Part shown: piece by piece, positions 1 to 6,212 of the stretch
Position numbering within the stretch: position 1 is the first letter of the stretch
How the letters are laid out: each line of letters starts with the position of its first letter
Assembly (NCBI GenBank): GCA_038251625.1
Contig: JBBSBE010000108.1
Span: forward strand, 1-13,204
DNA from: JBBQXK01 sp038251625
Lineage (GTDB): Bacteria; Pseudomonadota; Alphaproteobacteria; Rhodobacterales; Rhodobacteraceae
Length of the DNA stretch: 13,204 nt
Reading direction: 5' to 3'
Made by a program: the position numbers and the translations under genes
The notes under the pieces: generated by a model
Database searches by the model: none
What the model was told of the DNA's origin: nothing
Seen by the model: the letters and a program-made list of their open reading frames with translations, nothing else

Positions 1-1563
1 AAGGTCGTACTGGTAGGCATGGACCTTGAGCGGGTCGCCGTTGAGCGCCTCAAGGCCCCCCTGCGGCATCGAGAAGGGGTTGTGACTGAAGTCGATCTTT
101 CCGTCATCGGTTTTCTCGTACATCGGGAAATCGACGATCCATGCGAAGCGGAAGGTATCCGTTTCCGCAAGCCCCAGTTCCCGCCCGATCTCGTTGCGCG
201 CCCGCCCCGCGACGGCCTCGAAGGTTTCGGGCTTGCCGCCGAGGAAGAAGGCGGCATCGCCGACTTTCAAGCCGAGTTGATTGCGAATAGCTTCAGCGCG
301 CTCTGCCCCAATATTCTTTGCGATTGGTCCAGCCGCCTCAAACCAGACATTGTTCGAGAGCCACTCATTGCGTCTTTCATTGGCAGCATGGAAGCTCGCG
401 GTTGCGGCACCTGGCCCGCCGGGATGATACTCTTCGTATCCAAACGTCTCGATATTTGGGGTGATGTCCCGCCAAAAGATGTAGCCCATCCCCGGCAATC
501 CTTCCTTCTGAGCGAAGGCATTCATGCGGTCGCAGAATTTGCGGCCGACCGGCTCACCAGATGGCCCTCTCGGTGCTGGGATTGCACGGACCTCAGTACC
601 CGTCTGCTCCAGCAGTTTGGCGAAGATGGCGAAGCCCGAACCCGCGAAATGCTCGCTCACCACCTGCATCTTGATCGGGTTGCGCAGGTCGGGCTTGTCG
701 GACCCATACCATTTCAGCGCATCGCGATAGGAAATCAGCGGCCAATCCGCATCCACCTTCTTGCCCGGAGCAAACTCCTCGAACAGGCCTTGAATGACGG
801 GTTGCACGGCGGCGAACACGTCCGCCTGCTCGACAAAACTCATTTCGATATCGAGCTGGTAGAAGTCGGTGGGCGACCGGTCGGCGCGTGGGTCTTCGTC
901 GCGGAAACAGGGGGCGATCTGGAAATAGCGGTCGAACCCCGCCACCATGATCAACTGCTTGAACTGCTGGGGTGCCTGCGGCAGCGCGTAGAACTTGCCG
1001 GGATGCAGGCGCGACGGCACCAGAAAGTCGCGCGCGCCTTCGGGCGACGAGGCGGTGATGATCGGGGTCTGGAACTCGTTGAACCCCTGATCCCACATCC
1101 GGTTGCGGATGGAGCGCACGACATTGGACCGCAGCATCATCTTGCGGTGCAGCCCCTCGCGCCGCAGGTCGAGAAAGCGGTAGGTAAGACGCGTTTCCTC
1201 GGGGTACTCGGCCTCGCCGAAGACGGGCAGCGGCAGGTCATCGGCGGCGCCAAGCACGGCCATCCCGGTCGCGTAGACCTCGATCTCACCTGTCGGCAAC
1301 TTCGGGTTCACCAGCGCCGCATCGCGCGCCTTCACCCGCCCGTCGATGCGGATCACCCATTCCGAGCGCACCTTTTCAAGCGCGGCAAAGGCCGGGCTGT
1401 CGGCATCGGCGATCACTTGCGTGATGCCGTAATGATCGCGCAGGTCGATGAACAGAACCCCGCCATGATCGCGCACGCGGTGCACCCAGCCCGAAAGGCG
1501 CACCTCCTGGTCCACATGGGCGGCGGTCAGATCGGCGCAGGTGTGGCTGCGGTAGGGATGCAT
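1..1563 (-). CDS. aspS: Aspartate--tRNA ligase (AspRS), 3' end cut by window edge
   Basis: Cytoplasmic class II aminoacyl-tRNA synthetase that charges tRNA with aspartate. The frame is open from the ATG at 1563 to base 1, giving 521 residues with no stop, so the C-terminus (motif 3 and its ATP-binding arginine) lies outside the window. An N-terminal OB-fold anticodon-binding domain covers about residues 1-105 and contains GWVHRVRDHGG. Class II motif 2 is visible as CFRDEDPRADR starting at residue 219. The later motif WIVDFPMYE precedes the missing end. His33 in the RDHGG loop is the residue seen in non-discriminating AspRS, which also charges tRNA-Asn for GatCAB amidation; this last point is inferred. 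The start is supported by GGAG about 8 nt upstream and by MHPYRSHTC, the usual N-terminus. Residues about 365-407, in the GAD insertion domain, look like an extra segment with locally lower GC. Confidence 0.96.
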   Translation of the reverse strand, partial: MHPYRSHTCADLTAAHVDQEVRLSGWVHRVRDHGGVLFIDLRDHYGITQVIADADSPAFAALEKVRSEWVIRIDGRVKARDAALVNPKLPTGEIEVYATGMAVLGAADDLPLPVFGEAEYPEETRLTYRFLDLRREGLHRKMMLRSNVVRSIRNRMWDQGFNEFQTPIITASSPEGARDFLVPSRLHPGKFYALPQAPQQFKQLIMVAGFDRYFQIAPCFRDEDPRADRSPTDFYQLDIEMSFVEQADVFAAVQPVIQGLFEEFAPGKKVDADWPLISYRDALKWYGSDKPDLRNPIKMQVVSEHFAGSGFAIFAKLLEQTGTEVRAIPAPRGPSGEPVGRKFCDRMNAFAQKEGLPGMGYIFWRDITPNIETFGYEEYHPGGPGAATASFHAANERRNEWLSNNVWFEAAGPIAKNIGAERAEAIRNQLGLKVGDAAFFLGGKPETFEAVAGRARNEIGRELGLAETDTFRFAWIVDFPMYEKTDDGKIDFSHNPFSMPQGGLEALNGDPLKVHAYQYDL

Positions 1564-1599
1564 GGGGCACGCTCCGGCGGCTGCAAAGACGGTCGGGCC

Positions 1600-1628
1600 G
1601 ATACACCCGTTGGGCCGCGCGAAGTCAA
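1600..1628 (-). promoter_or_regulatory. Candidate aspS promoter
   Basis: On the minus strand a TTGACT -35-like hexamer (1628-1623) is followed after 17 nt by TGTATC (1605-1600), a weak -10 match. Transcription would start near 1593, giving a leader of about 30 nt that includes the GGAG ribosome site. The good -35 with a loose -10 is consistent with alphaproteobacterial sigma-70-type promoters, but the -10 is poor and the call is tentative. Confidence 0.35.
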
Positions 1629-1699
1629 GCCCGCCGGGGTGCTGCCGGTGCGCGGGTGCACAAGGATCGCGCGGACCTGCAGGATGACAGGATGAACGA

Positions 1700-1728
1700 C
1701 TGGCCCCATATCCCCTGCAACGGGCCAG
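1700..1728. repeat. Inverted repeat upstream of the dioxygenase gene
   Basis: Perfect 7-bp arms CTGGCCC (1700-1706) and GGGCCAG (1722-1728) are separated by 15 bases and end 26 bases before the dioxygenase ATG. They lie in the 191-base spacer between aspS and the dioxygenase, where no other clear element is seen apart from the candidate aspS promoter. They could be a regulator site or an mRNA leader hairpin. GC-rich 7-bp repeats also arise by chance, so no function is assigned. Confidence 0.3.
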
Positions 1729-1754
1729 ATGGCCCCGATCAATGGGAGACAGCC

Positions 1755-2660
1755 ATGACCACCATCCCCGGCATCCACCACATCACCGCCATCTCTGGCC
1801 CTGCGCAAGCGAATGTGGATTTCTACACCGGCACCCTTGGCCAGCGTCTGGTCAAGAAAACCGTCAACTTCGACGCGCCCGACACCTATCACCTTTACTA
1901 TGGCGACAAGACGGGACGCCCCGGCACGATCCTGACCTTCTTTCCCTTCGCGGATGCAGGCCCGGGGCGGGCAGGCCCGGGCATGGCGCAGGGCTATGCC
2001 TATGCGGTGCCCGATTTCGAGGCGGTGATGGAGGATCTGGCAGAGCGTGGCATAGACTTGGCGGGTATTGACGAGCGTTTCGGCGCCCGCGTCATCACTC
2101 TGCGCGATGGCGACAATGCCCCGGTCGAGTTGATCGAAACCCCAAGGGCGCCTGACCGCCATGCGTTTCACTCGGTCACCTTGTGGGAGCGTGATCCGGC
2201 CCCGACCGCCCGGCTTCTGACCGACGTTTTCGGCTATGAGGCGGCGGGCGAGGAACGGCAGGGCAAGACCGAGCGCTGGCGCTTTGTGGCGCCCGGCGGG
2301 GCCGAGGCCGATACGATTGACCTGATCCGTGTGGATGGCGCGGTTTCGGGCCGGTCGGGGGCGGGCACCATCCATCACGTGGCGTTCCGCGCCCGCACGC
2401 AGGACGAGCAGCACCACTGGCAAGAGCGTCTGGCCGCCGCCGGGCACCCCACGACCCCGGTGATCGACCGGCAGTATTTCAACGCCATCTACTTCCGCGA
2501 ACCCGGCGGCGTGCTTTTCGAGATCGCCACCGATCCGCCGGGCTTCGCCGTTGACGAACCGGTGGAGACGTTGGGCAATGCGCTGAAACTGCCCGCGAAA
2601 TACGAAGGCATCCGGGGCCGTATCGAGCAAGTTCTGCCGGTGCTGAAGGTGCCCGCATGA
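1755..2660 (+). CDS. Ring-cleaving dioxygenase, VOC superfamily (MhqO-like)
   Basis: Protein of 301 residues with two vicinal-oxygen-chelate modules, one starting at about residue 4 and the second at about 136. Relatives (Bacillus MhqA/MhqE/MhqO, and more distantly PcpA/LinE-type hydroquinone dioxygenases) open hydroquinone-type rings using Fe(II). The expected metal ligands are visible: the GIHHI motif (His8/His9), TIHHVAF (His207/His208) and the GGVLFEIATD motif (Glu256). The start at 1755 is chosen because GGGAGA lies 6-7 nt upstream and MTTIPGIHHITA is the usual N-terminus; in-frame upstream ATGs at 1656 and 1692 have no such support. The stop overlaps the next start (ATGA at 2657-2660), so it is coupled to the esterase gene. 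The pairing with an MhqD-like esterase supports a role in quinone or electrophile detoxification. The natural substrate cannot be read from the sequence. Confidence 0.88.
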   Translation: MTTIPGIHHITAISGPAQANVDFYTGTLGQRLVKKTVNFDAPDTYHLYYGDKTGRPGTILTFFPFADAGPGRAGPGMAQGYAYAVPDFEAVMEDLAERGIDLAGIDERFGARVITLRDGDNAPVELIETPRAPDRHAFHSVTLWERDPAPTARLLTDVFGYEAAGEERQGKTERWRFVAPGGAEADTIDLIRVDGAVSGRSGAGTIHHVAFRARTQDEQHHWQERLAAAGHPTTPVIDRQYFNAIYFREPGGVLFEIATDPPGFAVDEPVETLGNALKLPAKYEGIRGRIEQVLPVLKVPA

Positions 2661-3295
2661 TCCGCGCGGGCGCCCCTGCCGCCCGCGCAACCCACGGTGT
2701 GGTGATGTTGCACGGGCGGGGCGGATCGGCGGCGGATATCCTGTCGCTCATGGATCACGCGGGGTTGCCCGAGGTGGCCGCGATTGCGCCAGAGGCGCCG
2801 GGGCACACGTGGTGGCAAACGTCGTTTCTTGCGCCATCGGCGCAAATGGAGCCTGAGGTGCAGCGCGGGCTTGCCGCCGTCGGCGCGGCAATCGCGGCAC
2901 TCTTGGCCGAGGGCCTGCCGCGCAATCGGCTTTGGCTTTTGGGGTTCAGCCAGGGTGCTTGCCTCGCGCTGGAGGCGTTTGCGCGGGATGGGGAGGGGCT
3001 TGCCGGCGTGTTCGCCTTTTCGGGCGCACTGGTGGGGACGGCCGATGATGGGGCGCCGACCGAGGCGATGTACGGCCACGCGGGCAAGCGGTTCGATTAC
3101 ACCGGGCGCCGCTTGGGCAAGGTGTGGCTGTCGGTACACGCGCGCGATCCGCATATCCCGCTGGCGCGGGTAAACGAATCGGCCGGGGTGTTGCGGGAGA
3201 TGGGGGCTGATGTGGAGGCAACCGTCTTTCCCGGCGCCGGACATGGCGTGATGGCGGTAGATATGGCCGCCCTGCGCGGCACACTGAACGGTTAA
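2657..3295 (+). CDS. Phospholipase/carboxylesterase family hydrolase (MhqD/YpfH-like)
   Basis: Alpha/beta hydrolase of 212 residues, the usual length for the bacterial phospholipase/carboxylesterase (acyl-protein-thioesterase-like) family. The oxyanion motif LHGRGGS is at residues 18-24. The nucleophile is Ser98 in GFSQGA, the acid is Asp164 in ARDPHIP, and the base is His196 in GAGHG. There is no signal peptide, so it is cytoplasmic. Its ATG overlaps the stop of the ring-cleaving dioxygenase by 4 nt, so both are probably made from one message. In Bacillus, esterases of this type (MhqD) are induced together with MhqO-type dioxygenases by methylhydroquinone and catechol, which suggests ester hydrolysis of ring-derived or quinone adducts; the substrate is unproven. 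The TAA stop shares bases with the stop of the convergent receiver-domain gene. Confidence 0.88.
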   Translation: MIRAGAPAARATHGVVMLHGRGGSAADILSLMDHAGLPEVAAIAPEAPGHTWWQTSFLAPSAQMEPEVQRGLAAVGAAIAALLAEGLPRNRLWLLGFSQGACLALEAFARDGEGLAGVFAFSGALVGTADDGAPTEAMYGHAGKRFDYTGRRLGKVWLSVHARDPHIPLARVNESAGVLREMGADVEATVFPGAGHGVMAVDMAALRGTLNG

Positions 3296-3996
3296 GGCAG
3301 CAGCCTGCTGCCTGCCCGCAACCGGGTGGCGATGGCGGCGGCCAAAGCCGGGGGCGTGCCGTCGCAGGCCGCTTCCAGCGTGTCATCGCCCGCCGAACGG
3401 GCCAGACCGGCCACGAAGCGGCGCAAGAACGCAAGTTGGCCTGCGTCAGGGCCATCGGCCAGCCGTTGGCCTGCCAGTGCCAGATCATCGCGCAGCGCCA
3501 GAGGATCGGGCGTCAGCCGTTGCTCGGTCAAGGGCACGGCGCAAAGCCAGGCGCGTTCGGGCAGATGGCGCAGGATGGCGGTGCGAAAGGCGGCAAGGCC
3601 GGGGAACGGTTTTGCCAAAAAACCCTGCGCCCCCATCCGCAGCGCATGCGCCTCGGCCTCGGGGTCGCCGCTGGTGGCAAGACGCAAGGGGCGCGGCGGC
3701 GGCAGGGCCGCAAGCCGTGACAGGAACTGCGCCCCATCCCCATCGGGCAAACCCATATCCACGATCGCGACATCGGGCCGCGCCCGTGCCAGGTGCCGTG
3801 CCGCAGCCGCCAGCGTTTCAGCCCGCCTGATCCGCGCGCCCGAACGCTGGCACATCAGGCGCAGCGCGTCGCTGGCATAGCGGCTGTCTTCGACCAAAAG
3901 AACGGTCAGCCCTGTAAGCGGTGCATCGAGCGTTGGCGGCACTGCCAGCACCTGCCGGGAGGGTGCAGCGGACAAAGAGGGGGAATCTGGCGGCAT
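3292..3996 (-). CDS. Response regulator receiver-domain protein
   Basis: Protein of 234 residues with a CheY-like receiver domain at about residues 27-145. Visible motifs are the acidic pair Glu36-Asp37 in LLVEDS, the phospho-acceptor Asp80 in IVDMGLPDGDG, Thr108/Ser109 in LATSGD and Lys129 in AKPF, so it should be phosphorylatable. The remaining 90 or so residues are alanine- and leucine-rich and probably helical, with no recognisable DNA-binding, GGDEF or kinase motif. They contain no histidine after residue 144, which argues against a functional HPt domain. The start at 3996 is preferred because GCGAGG lies just upstream; an ATG four codons earlier (4008) has no ribosome site. No histidine kinase is adjacent, so the partner is unknown. 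It converges on the esterase gene with overlapping stop codons. Confidence 0.85.
   Translation of the reverse strand: MPPDSPSLSAAPSRQVLAVPPTLDAPLTGLTVLLVEDSRYASDALRLMCQRSGARIRRAETLAAAARHLARARPDVAIVDMGLPDGDGAQFLSRLAALPPPRPLRLATSGDPEAEAHALRMGAQGFLAKPFPGLAAFRTAILRHLPERAWLCAVPLTEQRLTPDPLALRDDLALAGQRLADGPDAGQLAFLRRFVAGLARSAGDDTLEAACDGTPPALAAAIATRLRAGSRLLP
3296..3312. terminator. Perfect hairpin at the convergent gene ends
   Basis: GGCAGCA (3296-3302) and TGCTGCC (3306-3312) form a 7-bp stem with a 3-nt loop immediately after the esterase TAA. No T-run follows, so it is not a classical intrinsic terminator. It could be a 3'-end stabilising hairpin, a pause site or a U-tract-less terminator. It lies inside the last codons of the opposing receiver-domain gene, so it may also reflect coding constraint. 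Confidence 0.35.
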
Positions 3997-4130
3997 GGGG
4001 CCTCGCATCTAGCGCGGGTAGTGAAACCGCGAGACGTGAAGGATCGCTTAACGGCCCTGCGGCGGTGCGTACCCTTGCGGGGCGGGGCGGGCATCCGTTA
4101 CACCGCGCCAGGAAGTCGGAGGGGATGGCG

Positions 4131-4535
4131 ATGATCGGACGGCTGAACCACGTGGCCATCGCAGTGCCCGATCTTGTGGCAGCGGCGGCACAATATGCGG
4201 GCACGCTCGGCGCGACGGTCGGCCCGCCGCAGGCAGAGCCTGACCATGGCGTGACAGTTGTTTTCATCACCTTGCCCAATACCAAGATCGAATTGCTGCA
4301 CCCCCTTGGCGAGAATTCCCCCATTCTGGGGTTTCTGCAAAAGAACCCCGCAGGCGGGATTCATCACATCTGCTATGAAGTGGATGACATTCTGGCCGCC
4401 CGCGACCGGCTGAAGGCCGCAGGCGCGCGGGTGCTGGGCAATGGCGAGCCGAAGATCGGGGCGCACGGCAAGCCTGTGCTTTTCCTGCATCCCAAGGATT
4501 TCAACGGCTGTCTTGTCGAACTGGAACAGGCATGA
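4131..4535 (+). CDS. epi: Ethylmalonyl-CoA/methylmalonyl-CoA epimerase
   Basis: VOC-fold epimerase of 134 residues that interconverts the 2R and 2S forms of methylmalonyl-CoA. In Rhodobacter-type organisms using the ethylmalonyl-CoA pathway, the enzyme also acts on ethylmalonyl-CoA. Metal-ligand motifs are present: His7 in LNHVAIAV, Glu54 in KIELLHP, His78/His79 in GGIHHICYEV and Glu130 in GCLVELE. ILGFLQKNPAGGIHH is a hallmark stretch of the family. ATG codons exist at 4125 and 4131. The GGAGGGG at 4118-4124 abuts the first and sits 6 nt from the second, so 4131 is chosen. The stop overlaps the DUF1467 start (ATGA at 4532-4535), a pairing I associate with Rhodobacterales. Upstream, 4009-4130 is a short divergent spacer in which I see no convincing promoter. 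Confidence 0.93.
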   Translation: MIGRLNHVAIAVPDLVAAAAQYAGTLGATVGPPQAEPDHGVTVVFITLPNTKIELLHPLGENSPILGFLQKNPAGGIHHICYEVDDILAARDRLKAAGARVLGNGEPKIGAHGKPVLFLHPKDFNGCLVELEQA

Positions 4536-4816
4536 GCATCACCGCCGTCATCGTCGTCTATGCCGTTACATGGTTCATGGTGTTCTTCATCGTGCTGCCG
4601 CTGCGGCTGACCACGCAAGGCGACGCCGGCAAAGTGGAGCCCGGCACGCCTGCCGGCGCACCGGCCGGGTTTGTCGTGCGGCGCAAGGCATTCATCACCA
4701 CCATTGTCGCAACGCTGGTCTGGGCGCTGATCTGCGGGGTGATCCTTTCTGGCACGGTCACGATCCGCGACATCGACTTCATGCACCGGATGGACACCCC
4801 CGCTGGCGGCGGCTGA
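4532..4816 (+). CDS. DUF1467 family small membrane protein
   Basis: Protein of 94 residues with two predicted transmembrane helices, about residues 4-26 and 53-75, joined by a loop rich in Gly, Pro and Ala. This matches DUF1467, a small alphaproteobacterial family with no established function. The start ATG overlaps the epimerase stop by 4 nt, so the two are translationally coupled, as in many related genomes. The function is unknown, and there is no catalytic motif to suggest involvement in acyl-CoA chemistry. The stop at 4814-4816 lies only 4 nt from the stop of the convergent glutamine-synthetase-family gene, leaving no room for a separate terminator. Confidence 0.85.
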   Translation: MSITAVIVVYAVTWFMVFFIVLPLRLTTQGDAGKVEPGTPAGAPAGFVVRRKAFITTIVATLVWALICGVILSGTVTIRDIDFMHRMDTPAGGG

Positions 4817-4820
4817 CCGA

Positions 4821-6212
4821 TCAGACCGTGTAGAGGTAAAGGTCGTAATCTACATCCGAGATGGTGCGGGCCACGCGGGCATATTCGGCGGCCTTGATGG
4901 CGCAGAAGGTGCGGTGCATGTCTTCGCCAAGCGCATGCTTCAGGAAGGTTGAGGCTGTCGCCGCCGCGATGGCCTCGCGCCAATCGCGGGGGATGGGCGG
5001 CGCGTCCTGTCCGTCCTCATAGCCGTTGCCGGTGGTCTCCGGCCCGGGGTCGATGCACTCGGCAAGGCCCTTGCGGATGCCTGCAAGCACGGTCGCGGCA
5101 ACCAGATAGGGGTTGGCATCCACGCCCGCAGGCCGATGCTCGATGCGCCGCGCGGCGATGTCGCCCGCCGGAATGCGCAGCGCGACAGACCGGTTGTTGA
5201 CCCCCCAGGTGGGCGACACGGGCGCATAGCTTTGACTGGCGAACCGGCGCCAGGAATTGGCGTGGGGCGCGAAAACCAGCATGCTTTCGCCCATCGTGGC
5301 CCGCAGGCCACCGATCGCGTGGCAGATCGTATCGGACCACTGCCCTTCAACCGCCTCACGGAATACGTTTCGCCCATCACCATCGCGCAGCGACACGTGG
5401 AAATGCATGCCGGAGCCTGCGTATTTCTCCACCGGTTTGGCCATGAAACACGCCGTCACCCCATGCGCCCGCGCCTGCGCCCGCACGATCCGTTTCAGGC
5501 GCATCAGATCATCGGCGGCGGTCAGCACATCGTCGCAGTAGTGCAAGGTCAACTCGTACTGGCCGGGGGCGTATTCCGAGATCATCGTCTCGGCCCTGAT
5601 CCCCGCCTTTTCGGCGCCAGCGTAGATGTCGGAGAACAGGGGCAACATCCCGTGCAGGTGGTCGACCGAGTAAACCTCGGTCTTGTCGCTGGGACGCCCG
5701 TCCAGCACATCGCGCGCAGGCTGGACGCGGCCATCGGCGCCACGCTCATTTGCCAGAAGAAAGAACTCAAGTTCGAACGCGCCCGAAGGGTGCAAACCCT
5801 CTGCCGCCATCGCGGCCGCCTGCCGCGCCAGTGCGTGCCGGGGGTCAGAGGTCATGGGCTGGCCGTCAAGGCCATACATGCACATGAAGACCTCGGCCCG
5901 TGGCGGCTGGGTGTTGTGCAGCGGCTTCAGCGTGCCCGGCACCGGCCACGCGCGCAGGTCGCCGTCACCCTGATCCCAGATCAGGCCCGTCTCATGCACG
6001 TCCTCGCCGCAGATATCGAGCCCGAGGATCGAGATCGGCAGATGCCGCCCAGATGTAAAGAAGCCCATCAATTCATGCCGCCGGATGATCTTGCCGCGCC
6101 CGATGCCGTTGGCATCGTGCAGAACAAGGTCCACCGCCTCTACCTCCGGGTGCGCGGAAAGGAAGCCTTCCGCCTCGGCGGGGGTGGAGCCTGAGGGGCT
6201 GGTGTCAGGCAT
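4821..6212 (-). CDS. Glutamine synthetase family protein (gamma-glutamyl-amine ligase, PuuA-like)
   Basis: ATP-dependent ligase of 463 residues with the complete glutamine synthetase fold. An N-terminal beta-grasp domain contains VDLVLHDANGIGRGK. Active-site motifs are FELEFFL (Glu147, Glu149), SEYAPGQYEL (Glu213, Glu220), GSGMHFHVSL (His270), NNRSVALRIP and RIEHRPAG (Glu358, Arg360). The PGQYE motif, the absence of an adenylylation loop and the catabolic setting point to the PuuA-like branch, which joins glutamate to an amine, rather than housekeeping GlnA. The amine is unknown; putrescine, agmatine or another guanidino/amino compound are candidates by context. The ATG at 6212 overlaps the stop of the preceding aminotransferase gene by 8 nt (6205-6212) and is preferred to a TTG four codons upstream. 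It is the last gene of the five-gene operon. Confidence 0.88.
   Translation of the reverse strand: MPDTSPSGSTPAEAEGFLSAHPEVEAVDLVLHDANGIGRGKIIRRHELMGFFTSGRHLPISILGLDICGEDVHETGLIWDQGDGDLRAWPVPGTLKPLHNTQPPRAEVFMCMYGLDGQPMTSDPRHALARQAAAMAAEGLHPSGAFELEFFLLANERGADGRVQPARDVLDGRPSDKTEVYSVDHLHGMLPLFSDIYAGAEKAGIRAETMISEYAPGQYELTLHYCDDVLTAADDLMRLKRIVRAQARAHGVTACFMAKPVEKYAGSGMHFHVSLRDGDGRNVFREAVEGQWSDTICHAIGGLRATMGESMLVFAPHANSWRRFASQSYAPVSPTWGVNNRSVALRIPAGDIAARRIEHRPAGVDANPYLVAATVLAGIRKGLAECIDPGPETTGNGYEDGQDAPPIPRDWREAIAAATASTFLKHALGEDMHRTFCAIKAAEYARVARTISDVDYDLYLYTV

Noticed and set aside
19..1695. Long plus-strand open frame opposite aspS (558 codons)
   Set aside because: The minus strand encodes a clear AspRS with conserved motifs. 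The opposite frame is open because of high GC and codon bias, and its product has no recognisable domain.
1527..2690. Minus-strand open frame opposite the dioxygenase (387 codons)
   Set aside because: It is a shadow of the VOC dioxygenase, which has metal-ligand motifs, a ribosome site and a coupled neighbour.
4821..6212. Housekeeping glutamine synthetase GlnA
   Set aside because: Its PuuA-like motifs, lack of an adenylylation loop, lack of a glnB neighbour and place in a catabolic operon argue against it.
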